The notes: generated from the letters alone by a model not told the origin. Positions 38,701 to 47,061 are shown, counted from the first letter of the stretch. The stretch is 64,000 bases of DNA from Metridium senile (GCA_949775045.1 OX459099.1:20258644-20322643); one strand, 5' to 3'. A program made the numbers and translations.

Positions 38701-40639
38701 TACTTGCTAGTTTCTATTTCTATTTTTACGGTGTTACAAATTTCATTCTATTACCTATCGTTTATATCACCGACGCAGCCTATACTAGTTTACTCTCTAG
38801 TTTCTATTTCTATTTCTTATGGTGTTACAAATTTCATTCTATTACCTATCGTTTATATCAAACACCGACGCAGCCTATACTAGTTTACTCGCTAGTTTCT
38901 ATTTCTATTTCTTATGGTGTTACAAATTTCATTCTATTGCCTATCGTTTATATCAAACACCGACGCAGCCTATACTAGTTTACTCGCTAGTTTCTATTTC
39001 TATTTTTTACGGTGTTACAAATTTCATTCTATTACCTATCGTTTATATCAAACACTGACGCAGCCTATATTAGTTTACTCGCTAGTTTCTATTTCTATTT
39101 TTTTTACGGTGTTACAAATTTCATTCTATTACCTATCATTTATATCAAACACTGACGCAGCCTATATTAGTTTACTTGCTAGTTTCCATTTAAAAAAATA
39201 AGGGATCAGTCAAACAGAGAAAACGGAACAAGTGTAGAATGTCAACACATGGTATTCATGATATTTATCCTCTTTTGTTAACCGGTACACGATGACACAA
39301 CCCACCACCTGACGTTGGCATGTAGATATAATTGACCAAAACCACCCAGAAATGTATTTTATCCCTCCCCTCCCCCAAGAAAAAAAAACAACTGCTGACA
39401 CAACTAACCCCAAAATGTATTTTAATCGGGCTAGGGTAGAGAATACCCTTCCAAAATGAACATGTATATTTTTACTGCTACCGCAGTCTGCAGTCCGTCA
39501 GTTAAACACAGGAAACCCAATCACTACAGGACTGCGGTAGTACTTGAATATATAGCTTGATTGGGTCGTTTTCAAAAGCTAATAGAATTCATACTTCACC
39601 ATAAGGCACAAAAAAATCATAGAAATACTTTTTGTTCGTGACCTTATATTAATGTACGAGTCAAATCCAAAGGTGCCCATCCCCCCCCCGGGCAAACCCC
39701 GGGCATTTGACAAGACTTGAGTTCGTATAGTGGGGAATTTGACGCCGATTAGCTACCTGAACGGGCGGGCATTTGACGAGTTGTCGGCCATCTTTAAAAA
39801 TACCCAGAAAGCATTGGAGTCCTAACCACAGGTAGCCCATGATCAGGCAAAAGTCACACGGGAACGGGAACGAAAAGCAAAGAATTGATAGATAGTTTTT
39901 CCTTGTTATACACCTATTTCAAAAAACGTCAGAAAGATATTGGCGATTGAAGAACAGCGATTGCAAAGGAGCTCTGGGAACTGTTCTTTCACAAGTGAAA
40001 TTAAATTGACGAAGTATAAATGCTTGTCTTTGTGTTTTAGAGTCGAAAAGTGCAAAGAAAATCCAAGTTCTTTAAGTTCTTAAAATAGATTTGTGAATTA
40101 TATCGAGATCCATCTTTCGGTCGTGCAATCACCAATCAAAAATTGCCAATAACCATTCTCTTCTTCAACGTTTTTTGAAATTTCCCTTCATATTAGATTT
40201 ACAAGTTTTGTCCGCCATGTTCATGAGACGTCATGTGGTAGAAGGAAGTTTAAGTATTTTCTTTTCTACTTTAAGTAAAATTTGAGCTTATTACTGACTC
40301 GAGCTCGAGGGGCGGGCATTTGACCATTCTGTTGTTTTCAATAGTGGGGCATTTGACTGTTCAGTTTGCCCAGATGGTGGGGAATTTGACCCATTTTTTT
40401 TCAAAAAGTCAAATGCCCGGGGGTTTGCCCGGGGGGGGGATGGGCACCTTTGGATTTGACTCGTACATAAACCCTATATACAAACTATCTTATAAGGTAT
40501 GAAATGGAGCTTAAGGGTAGATACTACATAACTTACTGTCCATTCCGGGAAACGGCAATGGCTGGCATCCTATCTGATGTTTTAGTTGATACTCAATGTC
40601 GAGAATCATGTCCGCAACACCGCCAACAATGTCTTGCAT
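32691..40639 (-). CDS. CPSF4: CPSF4 / CPSF30: cleavage and polyadenylation specificity factor subunit 4 (8 exons)
   Basis: This is the gene span; exons follow. The joined product is about 260 residues against 269 in human. It starts MQDIVGG..., has the conserved PLPFPGMD, five CCCH zinc fingers (VCDFFVNNTC...H; VCKHWLRGLCKKGDMCEFLH; CYFYSKFGECSNKECQYLH; CPWYDRGFCKHGPHCRHRH; CVNYLCGFCPEGLKC...H), then HPRFELP and two CCHC knuckles (CHSCGQPGHKASSC and CFKCGDKGHYANKC). CPSF30 acts in the nucleus in the CPSF complex, and its CCCH fingers contact the AAUAAA poly(A) signal. Two knuckles resemble insect Clipper rather than human CPSF4 with one. It is divergent from PDAP1 over 538 bp. Introns carry satellite-bearing MITEs. 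Exons 1-7 are secure; the last is less so. Confidence 0.93.
32995..33130. repeat. (GACA)n tetranucleotide microsatellite
   Basis: About 135 bp of gaca with gacg/gaca-tata interruptions in CPSF4 intron 7, giving Cys/Leu/Ser repeats in translated frames that are not genes. Confidence 0.95.
33218..33247 (-). CDS. CPSF4: CPSF4 exon 7: 30-nt micro-exon of second knuckle
   Basis: Exactly 30 nt, phase 0-0, acceptor TTATTTCTAG, donor GTCAGT. It encodes CGDKGHYANK, the centre of the CCHC knuckle (human CGEKGHYANR). The final Cys comes from the next exon. Confidence 0.88.
33309..33690. mobile_element. Satellite-bearing MITE, locus 2, carrying a CPSF4 exon 2 fragment
   Basis: About two 95-bp units, partial hairpin sequence (tgatgtttcaagctttagcc) and a terminal unit, interrupted at 33611-33654 by 44 bp identical to the reverse complement of 38516-38559, that is, the intron 1/exon 2 boundary of CPSF4. 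Element sequence resumes directly after it (gaaatttgtaacaccgtaaa). It lies in CPSF4 intron 6. Confidence 0.9.
33611..33654 (+). pseudogene. Inverted fragment of CPSF4 exon 2 and its splice acceptor
   Basis: 44 bp (from tcctgatgtttag through gtgcgacttctttgt) match positions 38559-38516 without a visible difference: 13 bp of intron 1 including the AG, then 31 bp of exon 2. Similarity extends weakly upstream through AT-rich sequence. It is antisense to the CPSF4 transcript. Confidence 0.9.
33724..33813 (-). CDS. CPSF4: CPSF4 exon 6: linker and first ligand of second knuckle
   Basis: 90 nt, phase 0-0, acceptor GTCTTTTCAG, donor GTAAAG. It encodes PNHGHHNIPASMSEHQIFG then RRPLETVTCFK, matching human GPRPLEQVTCYK. 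Confidence 0.85.
33985..34235. repeat. Foldback element 'cctactgaagcgttcctatc'
   Basis: cctactgaagcgttcctatc, gaggttggaaggctcgattt and cttccaaacttgattttaaa (33998-34075) are mirrored at about 34140-34210, forming arms of about 75 bp around a spacer of about 60 bp. CPSF4 intron 5. Confidence 0.85.
34329..34461 (-). CDS. CPSF4: CPSF4 exon 5: first CCHC knuckle
   Basis: 133 nt, phase 2 in and phase 0 out. It encodes HPRFELPIAKDENIEKK then ITCHSCGQPGHKASSCLQHP and a short acidic end. CCHC spacing C-x2-C-x4-H-x4-C is exact. This knuckle has no counterpart in human CPSF4, where only one is present. Confidence 0.9.
34490..34965. repeat. ATG/AAT trinucleotide microsatellites
   Basis: Two blocks (34490-34735 and 34805-34965) of gat/aat triplets within CPSF4 intron 4, directly upstream of the exon 5 acceptor on the gene strand. 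Confidence 0.95.
34985..35480 (+). mobile_element. CR1/L2-like LINE 3' end with poly-A tail
   Basis: Plus-strand frame SIPIELKSCKKTYSFSKNLK then QYLLDQQLNY and stop (to about 35099) matches the conserved C-terminal tail of CR1/L2-like ORF2 proteins (W-N-x-L-P...S...F...L...L). It is followed by a 3' UTR with a hairpin (gggggctaac / gttaatttagcccccag) and a poly-A tract at 35477-35490. The flanks read tatatagcgc and cggtgcgctgtac, suggesting insertion into another interspersed repeat (continuing to about 35660). Confidence 0.75.
35688..35781 (-). CDS. CPSF4: CPSF4 exon 4: CCCH fingers 4-5
   Basis: 94 nt, phase 1 in and phase 2 out, donor GTAAGT. It encodes GPHCRHRHVRRVICVNYLCG then FCPEGLKCKHK. 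The last zinc-ligand His of finger 5 is encoded by a codon split across this junction (CA|T). Confidence 0.95.
35798..36392. repeat. 48-bp higher-order TGAA satellite
   Basis: The segment ggattaatgaacgggagaat recurs about every 48 bp (35853, 35901, 35949, 35997, 36045 and on), separated by gaataaataaatgaatgaat units. Two longer copies containing gaaacatataaatagatgac end the array. CPSF4 intron 3. Confidence 0.93.
36515..36810. repeat. Interspersed repeat, 'tgatttgcataagttttaac' family
   Basis: Aligns over most of its length with 23095-23390 (gagcaattgaca, aattcacgt-cgtgacagag, cctgatttgcataagtttta, ggccagatttactttaatctt-like). CPSF4 intron 3. Confidence 0.8.
36854..36949 (-). CDS. CPSF4: CPSF4 exon 3: CCCH fingers 3-4
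   Basis: 96 nt, phase 1-1, acceptor TTGTTTTCAG, donor GTAAGA. It encodes ECSNKECQYLHIDPQSKIKD then CPWYDRGFCKH. Near-identical to family members. Confidence 0.95.
37240..37806. mobile_element. MITE-like element with arms of about 108 bp
   Basis: catcacagggagcccaagct, cacttgtgatcttttacagt, aaatgtatggagtc and gcgaaaggatatc-type segments at 37240-37348 are mirrored at 37697-37806. Interior has no coding frame. CPSF4 intron 2. Confidence 0.9.
37890..38315. repeat. Two interspersed repeats: tgatttgcataag family and tacctctattaagcggtc family
   Basis: 37890-38190 contains catgacatgtgttgtaaat and cctgatttgcataagttgta. 38231-38315 contains ggtacctctattaagcggtc and its partial inverted copy, the family seen at 205-369. 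CPSF4 intron 2, ending just below exon 2. Confidence 0.7.
38343..38546 (-). CDS. CPSF4: CPSF4 exon 2: CCCH fingers 1-2 and start of 3
   Basis: 204 nt, phase 1-1, acceptor TGATGTTTAG. It encodes KSSAAVCDFF, CPFRHTVGEKTVVCKHWLRG, LCKKGDMCEFLHQYDMTKMP and CYFYSKFG, almost identical to human. The first 31 nt and the acceptor are duplicated in inverted orientation at 33611-33654. Confidence 0.95.
38586..39193. mobile_element. Satellite-bearing MITE, locus 3 (about five 95-bp units)
   Basis: Reads in the opposite orientation to locus 1: gggctaaagctcgaaacgtc, then repeated ggtgttacaaatttcattct, acctatcgtttatatcaaac, cgacgcagcctatactagtt units ending gctagtttccattt. One end lies only about 40 bp from the CPSF4 exon 2 acceptor. 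Confidence 0.93.
39470..39550. repeat. Short foldback 'tactgctaccgcagtc'
   Basis: ctaccgcagtctgcagtcc and ggactgcggtag are inverted about 45 bp apart in CPSF4 intron 1. Confidence 0.55.
39654..40467. mobile_element. MITE-like element, 814 bp, C/G-tract-bearing inverted ends
   Basis: Left end gtacgagtcaaatccaaagg then tgcccatccccccccc, right end the mirror (ccggggggggggatgggcac, ctttggatttgactcgtac). Arms are about 60 bp. Interior sub-repeats 'gcatttgac' recur. No transposase. CPSF4 intron 1. Confidence 0.92.
40537..40639 (-). CDS. CPSF4: CPSF4 exon 1
   Basis: The ATG at 40639-40637 opens MQDIVGGVADMILDIEYQLK and ends PLPFPGMD with a consensus GTAAGT donor (phase 1). The start matches the conserved N terminus of the family (M-Q-E/D-I). 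Confidence 0.93.
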
Positions 40640-41177
40640 TTTCGCTTTGTTTTTCACACTTCAAATCCTTTATAACTTCGGCAGCATAAGCTTTATAAGA
40701 TCTTGACAACTCAAAGATTACAGGACAGCACTGATTTTAGGAAAACATACAGAAAATTGTTGATTTCTCGTAAGTTTTTTCATAAACTTTTTCACATGGT
40801 GATCTTGTAAAAATGAGCGCCAATTAGCGACCAGGCCTTTTCGCTACACAGGAAACCCAAACATATAGTTTTCACAAAAGTTACTAGAAAAAAGTATATT
40901 TTTAAATTGTTTTTTTTCCACAAGTCTGAAGATACTTTATGTCAAGTCTTAATTTTTTTTATCAAGGACTAAAATGGTTTAAATGTATGAAAATAAGAAA
41001 ATTGAAATAACGAGTAAGTTTGTACAAATGGGCTTCCTGTGTTAGCACTCCGCTTACAACCAATTCGCAGGCTCAATATCCTGCGTGTTCAAAAATTCAT
41101 AAGAGGGAGATTTTGGTCGAAAAGTAGACACTGTTTTCTAAATTTATAACTCATTTTATTCCAATTCAAATCCAATT
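40640..41177. promoter_or_regulatory. Putative bidirectional promoter, CPSF4 / PDAP1
   Basis: The 538 bp between the two divergent start codons must hold both core promoters. A mirrored motif is visible: gctacacaggaaaccca (40846-40862) and its near-inverse tgggcttcctgtgttagc (41029-41046), each with a GGAA/TTCC ETS-like core and a neighbouring CCAAT/ATTGG-type element. Start sites cannot be placed from sequence. Confidence 0.55.
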
Positions 41178-41190
41178 ATGTCTAAAAGAG
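41178..41190 (+). CDS. PDAP1: PDAP1 exon 1: proposed start
   Basis: ATGTCTAAAAGAG then GTACAC encodes MSKR plus one base, joining in phase 1 to an 86-bp intron and exon 2. It fits the short basic MPKGGRK start of the family. The donor is weak, and a different upstream start is possible. Confidence 0.5.
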
Positions 41191-44100
41191 GTACACGGAA
41201 CTTTAGAGTACATATTAGTCTTGTGTTTGGTAGCTTTTTGTGACGCTTTATGATATTATTCTGGTATTTTTTCGAAGGAATTGGCGGAAGAGGCAAAGTA
41301 TCTCACAAAGGTAGAAGACGACATTTTACCGACGTAGAGGATCTCAAACACGATCAAGAGAAAGCGAAAAGGGAGCAGGAATGGAGGGTAAGAAACATCA
41401 CTTCTGACAAACAATCTTTTTTTTAATTCACACCTTAAATTTCTTCGTACAAAAGCAGGCAAAAACAAATGAAATTCAAGTTCAAATATTGAATTTGAAT
41501 TGACAATTTTGGAAGATGATGCAATAGAAATTTCAAAGCCAAGCGATATTTATAAGAAGCTTTTTCAGTGTTTTTTTCTAGATACGTTTTCATCGTTTTT
41601 AATGCTTAGACTGATGACAGTGCATTTTAGAACTTTAAATATTTTTTTTTATTGAAACTGATATGATTTGTACATGTGCATTATTTTGTATTCAAATCCG
41701 GGTAGATATGTTGTTGTGGCTTTATGCGACTGTTAAATTGTTTTTGTTTGAAATAAGAAGTGCATATCAAGCCTAATTATTTATTGATATTGTAATTTTT
41801 ATGGTTATTATTCTTGTATGAAAAGTAATTATTATAATATATTGTTGAAAGAATTTTGTACACATTTATACAAAAAACTAATTTATTTCCGACATAGCAA
41901 ATGTAGCATACAAGGAACAACTGAATGAAGCAGTATTTTGAGTTTAAACATTTGTGTATTTTGAATAAATGTGTACTACAACTATTCAACAATTAAGTGC
42001 AGTTAATGTCTTTATCATTGTCTGTAGACCAAAAAAGACAAATTTAATAATACTAATAGAAAAGACAATGAGATTTCAAGATTTTCAAGTTTTTTATTAC
42101 ATGTATTTGTGCCTGTATTTACGATAGTGTATTTTTACATAAAATAAAAATACGTAATCAGAAGCATGGATATAATAATGTTAAGACCACATAAGTTCTC
42201 TCTCAATAATATAATAATATTATATGCCTCATTTATATAGTGCTAAATCTCTCGAATAGCTCATAGTACTATACAATCGACTAATGTGTATATGGAGGAC
42301 TTATCGGACTGCTGAAAACCAGCAGTTTAAAATCATGAGTGTTGTTAGTGAATGCATCCGAGGCCTGACTGTTGTACCGGGAGAAAATCCCCTACTCTTT
42401 GCGAATAGCACAACAGGATCTTTAACAGCCACCTTTTATAGGATTAGAGTCAAAGCAGACGAACCTCCAGGGTTTACGTCCTTATTCAAGAAAATGAGGC
42501 ACATAGAGAGTAAAGTGTCTTGCCCAAGGACACAATGCAATTGCCCTGGCCGGGAATCAAACCCAGAATCAAATGCTTGATACTAGCATTAATTGTTAAC
42601 ATAGATTTCATAATTCTTATTCCATGTTCACTGTTACTCATTATACAGTTCAAAATTGGAATTTCAACTGCGGGAAAAAATAGACAAAAAAAAAACCTGA
42701 ACAATAAATAAAGTATTGCTTAACTTGTTTTTGTTTTATTTAATAGGCAGCAAAAGAAATTGGTTCTGATGATGAAGTGCAGGGTAGTGGCAGTGAAGAA
42801 AGTTCATCTGAAGATGAGGTAAAAAATAGCTAAGTCATGCTGAAATAAGACAATAATATTATGTGCAAGTGCTGCCTAAAGGCCCGTTTACACTTGCAAT
42901 TTCGTCTCGCGACAAGAGTGGCGGTTTCAATGACGATGTTATCGCAGATTTGTCGCTGCAATTTCAAATACGCTTGAAATTTAGGAGACAGAATATCACA
43001 GCAAGTTGCAGTAAATTTCGAGCATGTTCAAAGTAGCATTGAAAAAGCTCTTGTCATGTGACAAAATTGCTATTATAAACGAGCCTTAACACTGTTCTTT
43101 TCATGGTTCTCATCGAACAACCTCAGCCTTGATAGCGTGTAATATATTCTTTACAATTTGACTACAGCCTTTGGAATTCGGAAGTGCTTCAATTGTTTGA
43201 TAATGTGTACATTTCTTAAATTACTGCGAGCTGTAGTCAAATTGTAAAGAATATATTACATGCTATCAAGGCTGAGGTTGTGGATGTGAACCATGAAAAG
43301 GTTTATTTGGGCTTTGAATGGGAAAAAGTACCCTCACAGTCTATTGTCACATGAGGAGGTTCAAGGGACTTTGAAAATTCACCACATGTGGGAGATGCAC
43401 AAAACCTTAAATTGTCATGACTACTGAGTTAATCCAATAAAGCGATCTGTCAGTGTTTATGTTTAATCCATTTTGATGGTTGCTGGATTTTTTTTTTCTT
43501 ACTATCCTCTGGCCGTACCTCTCTTTTTGAAACCACTCTTTCTTTGCCCCCACCCCCCTGCCCCCCCCCCCTGCCAATGTTGGTTCCCTCAAGGAGTGGA
43601 CATCAGCAGGGAGCCAGTATTTTTATAGTCGCCTGAAGCTCCCGGGTCACAGAGGATGTGTTTGGCGACTTTTCAGGATGCACCTCACAAGGCGAAAGGA
43701 GTTGGTGGACTAATAGAAATTGAAAATCCAAATAGAACACAACAAAAACTTAAAAAGGCTGACCATATTGAAGTAGATACAGCACCGACGCAATTATCAC
43801 GTAGAGAAAGGTACTCTTCACATCAATAGTATTAATAATAGATGGAAACTAGCAAGTAAACTAGTATAGGCTGCGTCTGTGTTTGATATAAACAATGGGT
43901 AATAGAATGAAATTTGTAACAACGTAAAAAATGTTGACTTAACTTTACTGATGTTTCAAGCTTTAGACCTTAGTCGGAGTAAAAGAGGAATAGTATAATA
44001 ATAGGTATTAGAATGAAATGTGTAACACCGTACAGCTCCGACGAAGGGCTAAAGCTTGATACGTCAGTAAAGTTAACATTTTTTTACGGTGTTAAAAATT

Positions 44101-46018
44101 TCAATCTATTACCAATGGTATATTTCAAACACTGACATGGCCTATACTAGTTTACTTGCTAGTTTCCATTAAAAGTATTAATAGGTGATGATAATTATTG
44201 TGGTGGTGTGGGAACATGAGCCCTTGATATTACAAAACAGCAGCACTTTTCATGGTTACAAATCATAAATTTTCTGGATTGTTTACGCCCAGAAAATTGC
44301 TGAAAAATACCAAAAAAGCCAAGTAGTTGATTATGATGTTATTGATGATGATGATAATGATGATGATGATGATGATTGTGATGATGATGATGATTGTAAT
44401 GATGATGATGATGATGGTAATGATGGTGATGATAATGATGATTATGATGTTATTGATGGTGATGATAATGATGATGATGATGATGATTGTAATGATGATG
44501 ATGATTGTAATGATGATGATGATTGTAATGATGATGATGATTGTAATGATGATGATGATGGTAATGATGGTGATGATAATGATGATTATGATGTTATTAA
44601 TGGTGATGATAATGATGATTATGATGTTATTAATGGTGATGATAATGATGATTATGATGTTATTGATGGTGATGATGATGATGATTGTGATTGTAATGAT
44701 GGTGATGAAGATGATAGTTGACCTTCTTTTATTTTATTGTATCATGAAGCCACTGAGATTGACTGTAATGATGGTGATCATCATCATGATGGTTGTGATT
44801 TTGAAAATAGTGGTGATGTTGATGATAGTAATCATGATTGTTCATACTGATGATAATGATTGTAATCTTACTGATTAGTAGTATACTGGTACAGGACTAG
44901 AAATTGTGAGAATTGTGAGAAATTGTGAGATTGTTTAAATTATAATGATGATACTGATGGTAATATGATGATGATAATGGTGTTACTGACTCGCGTAATA
45001 CACACTAGCTTGCCAGTATGCTTACTAACATACTTGCTTAATTATGTCTCCTACTACTTACTTATGTCTTTGCATTTGTTCTTTCAGGGAAGAATTGGCA
45101 AAGCAACAAGAAAAACAGCGCTATCAAAAACTCCACGCGGAAGGAAAAACGGATCAAGCGAAGGCAGACCTAGCTCGTCTTGCAATAATTAGGAGGCAAC
45201 GAGAAGAAGCAGCAAGAAAAAGAGAGGAAGAAAAGAAAGGTGAAAATGGTTGAATAGCAGTCTGTTACTCCTTAGAATATGGTTAAGATTGATGTGATTT
45301 ATATTAATGTACCTCATTGTTGTCAAGGCTCGAGTCTGAGCCAAAACCTTAGTTTGGTGGCATGGCATGGTGAGAGTGCTGGCCTTTCACCACTGTGGCC
45401 TGAGTTTGATTCCCGGCCCAGGCGACAAGTCAACAGAGTTTGTTTGAAGTGTTGTTCTCTCTCATGACACAAGGGTTTTTCTTCGGGTTATCCGGTTTTC
45501 CTCCCTCTGCAAAAATCAACATGTGTGTACAAATGTAGTGTGCTTATAAATACAGAATGTAGCGTGGAGTGTGTGTGAGAGACAGCAAACCCCTACCAGC
45601 TATAGCTGAAAAACATAGCCTGCTTTAAAAAATAAAACATATTTTTTTCAATCTTTTTGCACATGGAATCAAACGTTTTTCTTTATTAAAGTTATTTAGT
45701 TACTCCTTTTTTAATGGAAGTGAAAGATGTCCTTCAGTAGCAGTATATGAAAGAAAGAATGAAGAGAAAAATATCAATGCCCTTGGCGGGAATCGAACCC
45801 ACGGTTTTGGTATGCTAGTCCGATGTGTTAACCATTACACCACAAGGAACACCCACGTTAAGAACGCAGTTGACAATGTAGTTTTTTTAATGCTTCTAAC
45901 TTTATTCTCGTCGTTCTCATCATCCATTGCATTGTTATTAACAACATTATCATGATTTAAAATTTTTGTTATCAATACTATTTTCACAGCTAAAGAGCAA
46001 GCAAAGACAAAGAAATGA
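41178..46018 (+). CDS. PDAP1: PDAP1-like 28 kDa heat- and acid-stable phosphoprotein (6 exons)
   Basis: This is the gene span; exons follow. The joined product is about 169 residues (human 181). Order: basic start with [15 protein letters not shown] (human GHKGRARQYTSPEEI), a charged helix, an acidic Ser/Glu/Asp segment ([19 protein letters not shown]), the family signature [19 protein letters not shown], and the long basic/acidic helix [20 protein letters not shown] then [18 protein letters not shown]1/HASPP28 is a small, probably largely disordered RNA-associated phosphoprotein, first described as PDGF-A associated. A poly(A) signal follows the last exon. It is convergent with TRAF7. Confidence 0.92.
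41278..41387 (+). CDS. PDAP1: PDAP1 exon 2
   Basis: 110 nt, phase 1 in and phase 0 out, donor GTAAGA. It encodes [20 protein letters not shown] then [17 protein letters not shown], matching the conserved basic N-terminal segment. Confidence 0.85.
41388..42225. other. PDAP1 intron 2, first part
   Basis: AT-rich, no recognised gene or repeat unit before the element at 42225. Confidence 0.4.
42225..42580. mobile_element. SINE-like repeat ('tttatatagtgctaaat' head, tRNA-like B box)
   Basis: Begins catttatatagtgctaaatc and ends cttgcccaaggacacaatgc then ggccgggaatcaaacccaga, whose ggg-attcgaaccc-like inverse resembles a B-box. The head resembles the repeat around 34985/35500. Open frames across it on both strands are not genes. 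Confidence 0.5.
42747..42818 (+). CDS. PDAP1: PDAP1 exon 3: acidic segment
   Basis: 72 nt, phase 0-0, acceptor TATTTAATAG, donor GTAAAA. It encodes [20 protein letters not shown] then SEDE, the acidic serine-rich (probable CK2-site) segment of the family. Confidence 0.85.
42878..43090. repeat. Foldback element 'aaggcccgtttacacttg'
   Basis: aaaggcccgtttacacttgc and aattttgtc/gacaaaattgc-type arms with inverted end aaacgagcctt. MITE-like in PDAP1 intron 3. Confidence 0.5.
43098..43305. repeat. Foldback element with arms of about 60 bp
   Basis: caacctcagccttgatagcg and aatatattctttacaatttg, then actacag at 43120-43167 are mirrored at about 43225-43282 (caaattgtaaagaatatatt, gctatcaaggctgaggttg). 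PDAP1 intron 3. Confidence 0.88.
43677..43810 (+). CDS. PDAP1: PDAP1 exon 4: signature segment
   Basis: 134 nt, phase 0 in and phase 2 out, acceptor CGACTTTTCAG. It contains [20 protein letters not shown] and TQLSRRE; human has KGVEGLIDIENPNR and ELSRRE. This is the most diagnostic exon. Confidence 0.95.
43842..44170. mobile_element. Satellite-bearing MITE, locus 4 (compact palindromic copy)
   Basis: About 328 bp with ends tggaaactagcaagtaaact and agtttacttgctagtttcca, the hairpin core (gacgaagggctaaagcttga), and unit pieces in both orientations. Flanks share agtattaata (43828-43837 and 44174-44183), a possible target duplication. PDAP1 intron 4. Confidence 0.88.
44325..44870. repeat. ATG/GTAATG triplet microsatellite with nested duplications
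   Basis: About 400 bp of gat triplets with repeated 20-30 bp blocks (gattatgatgttatt, gatgattgtaat). PDAP1 intron 4. The open frames over it are artefacts. Confidence 0.95.
45088..45239 (+). CDS. PDAP1: PDAP1 exon 5: long charged helix
   Basis: 152 nt, phase 2 in and phase 1 out, acceptor TTGTTCTTTCAG. It encodes [20 protein letters not shown] then [20 protein letters not shown]. Reading through the GTGAAA donor would add Gly-Glu-Asn-Gly and a stop, a possible alternative C terminus. Confidence 0.95.
45330..45610 (+). mobile_element. tRNA-derived SINE-like repeat
   Basis: Promoter-like A box (tggcatggtgagagtgc) and B box (gagtttgattcccgg) about 35 bp apart, then a tail containing gggtttttcttcgggttatc and cggttttcctccctctgc, an arrangement seen in tRNA-derived SINE families of marine invertebrates. 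PDAP1 intron 5. Confidence 0.6.
45765..45850 (-). mobile_element. tRNA-derived SINE head, copy 1
   Basis: On the minus strand ccttgtggtgtaatggttaa, then catcggactagcataccaa and gtgggttcgattcccgcca form a tRNA-like A box, anticodon-arm-like segment and B box. Anticodon-stem mismatches argue for a SINE or pseudogene rather than a working tRNA. Copy 2 is at 46905-46990. Confidence 0.65.
45990..46018 (+). CDS. PDAP1: PDAP1 exon 6: terminal exon
   Basis: Acceptor CTATTTTCACAG, then 29 nt in matching phase encoding AKEQAKTKK and TGA, consistent with the Lys-rich end after the long helix (human RKAKDD...). Supported by the AATAAA 119 bp downstream. Confidence 0.75.
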
Positions 46019-46136
46019 CAAGACCAGTTACTCTCTAGTACTATCAGAATTTGTATAGGAAAAAATGAACCATGACGTTGAAAGACTTTGTAAACCAATA
46101 TCAAACTACAATTGACAACCAGGAGACCGTTATGAC

Positions 46137-46142
46137 AATAAA
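46137..46142 (+). terminator. PDAP1 poly(A) signal
   Basis: AATAAA on the plus strand 119 bp after the PDAP1 stop codon, followed by AT-rich sequence. Position and strand fit the 3' end of PDAP1 mRNA. Confidence 0.55.
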
Positions 46143-46339
46143 ACATATTTAATATTACAGTCAATTTGTTTTGGGTGGTTTGTTCTTTAATGACAGCTTT
46201 CAATCGCGGAGGGTTGGGGGAGGGAACTTGGGGTTAAAGTAACAGGAATGCCTATACTCATTAATTCATAGACAGAGTCGAAATATGGCGACCTGCTATA
46301 GTTCTTGACTGGCTAGCCTCATGTTCCAGTGAAATACAA

Positions 46340-46815
46340 TAGAGTTTTAAAGTGCACCTGAAGCCCTTCATGATATTTTGCAAATCTGTTGTACATGAGG
46401 TGTATAATAAGTGTACTTAATATTTTTGATGTCGACCCCTCCTTTCTGAGATATGAGCATTTGAAATCTGAAAATGCAAATGAGGTGACGTCATCCCAGG
46501 AATTTGTCAAAGTTTTTTTTCAAAGCTGACAGCAAGCTTGTTTTTGTAAAGAAGTAAAAATGTTAATGGTAGTGTAAATATTAGTAATACAGATATTGAG
46601 CTTTAAAAAATTGCTATAATTATTTCCAGAGAACTTTTGTATATTTAATGAGGCCTGGGTAGACGTCACTTCATTTGCATTTTCAGATTTCAAATGCTTA
46701 TATCTCAGAAAGGAGATGTCGACATCAAGAAAAATTAAGTACACTTATTATACACCTCATGTCAAACAGATTTGCAAAATATCATGAAGGGCGTCAGGTG
46801 CACTTTAACATGTAT
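46340..46815. mobile_element. MITE-like element with arms of about 150 bp
   Basis: aaagtgcacctgaagccctt, catgatattttgcaaatctg, tgtataataagtgtacttaa and atctgaaaatgcaaatgagg (46350-46490) are mirrored at about 46650-46806. The outer flanks repeat gactggctagcctc / ctagccagtc. Intergenic between PDAP1 and TRAF7. Confidence 0.92.
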
Positions 46816-46904
46816 GAGAGTCTAGCCAGTCAATAACAATAGAATGAATTGAAATGCGTTCGGTGTATACGTATATAAGTGAAATATTACACATACACGA
46901 GAAA

Positions 46905-46990
46905 AATATCATATGCCCTTGGTGGGAATTGAACCCCATGGTTTCGGCTTTCTAGTCCGATGTGTTAGCCACTACACCACAAGGACAAAC
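46905..46990 (-). mobile_element. tRNA-derived SINE head, copy 2
   Basis: Minus strand ccttgtggtgtagtggctaa, catcggactagaaagccga, ggggttcaattcccaccaag. Shares the post-tRNA segment gggcatatgatatttttctc with copy 1 (gggcattgatatttttctc). Confidence 0.7.
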
Positions 46991-47061
46991 CATGCTGGAT
47001 ACGCAGCCAGACAAAGTAGTATAGGGCAATTATGGGGGTCCCATGCAAGGCGATATTAATA

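Noticed and set aside
41250..41282. In-frame ATG at 41250 as the PDAP1 start
   Set aside because: It would add a hydrophobic leader unlike any PDAP1; the short spliced exon at 41178-41190 fits the family start better, though this is not proven.
42284..42711. Open frames on both strands of about 70-98 codons
   Set aside because: Coincide with a SINE-like repeat containing a B-box-like sequence in PDAP1 intron 2.
45765..46990. Two tRNA-like sequences considered as functional tRNA genes
   Set aside because: Mismatched anticodon and acceptor stems, and a shared non-tRNA 3' extension, indicate a tRNA-derived SINE.
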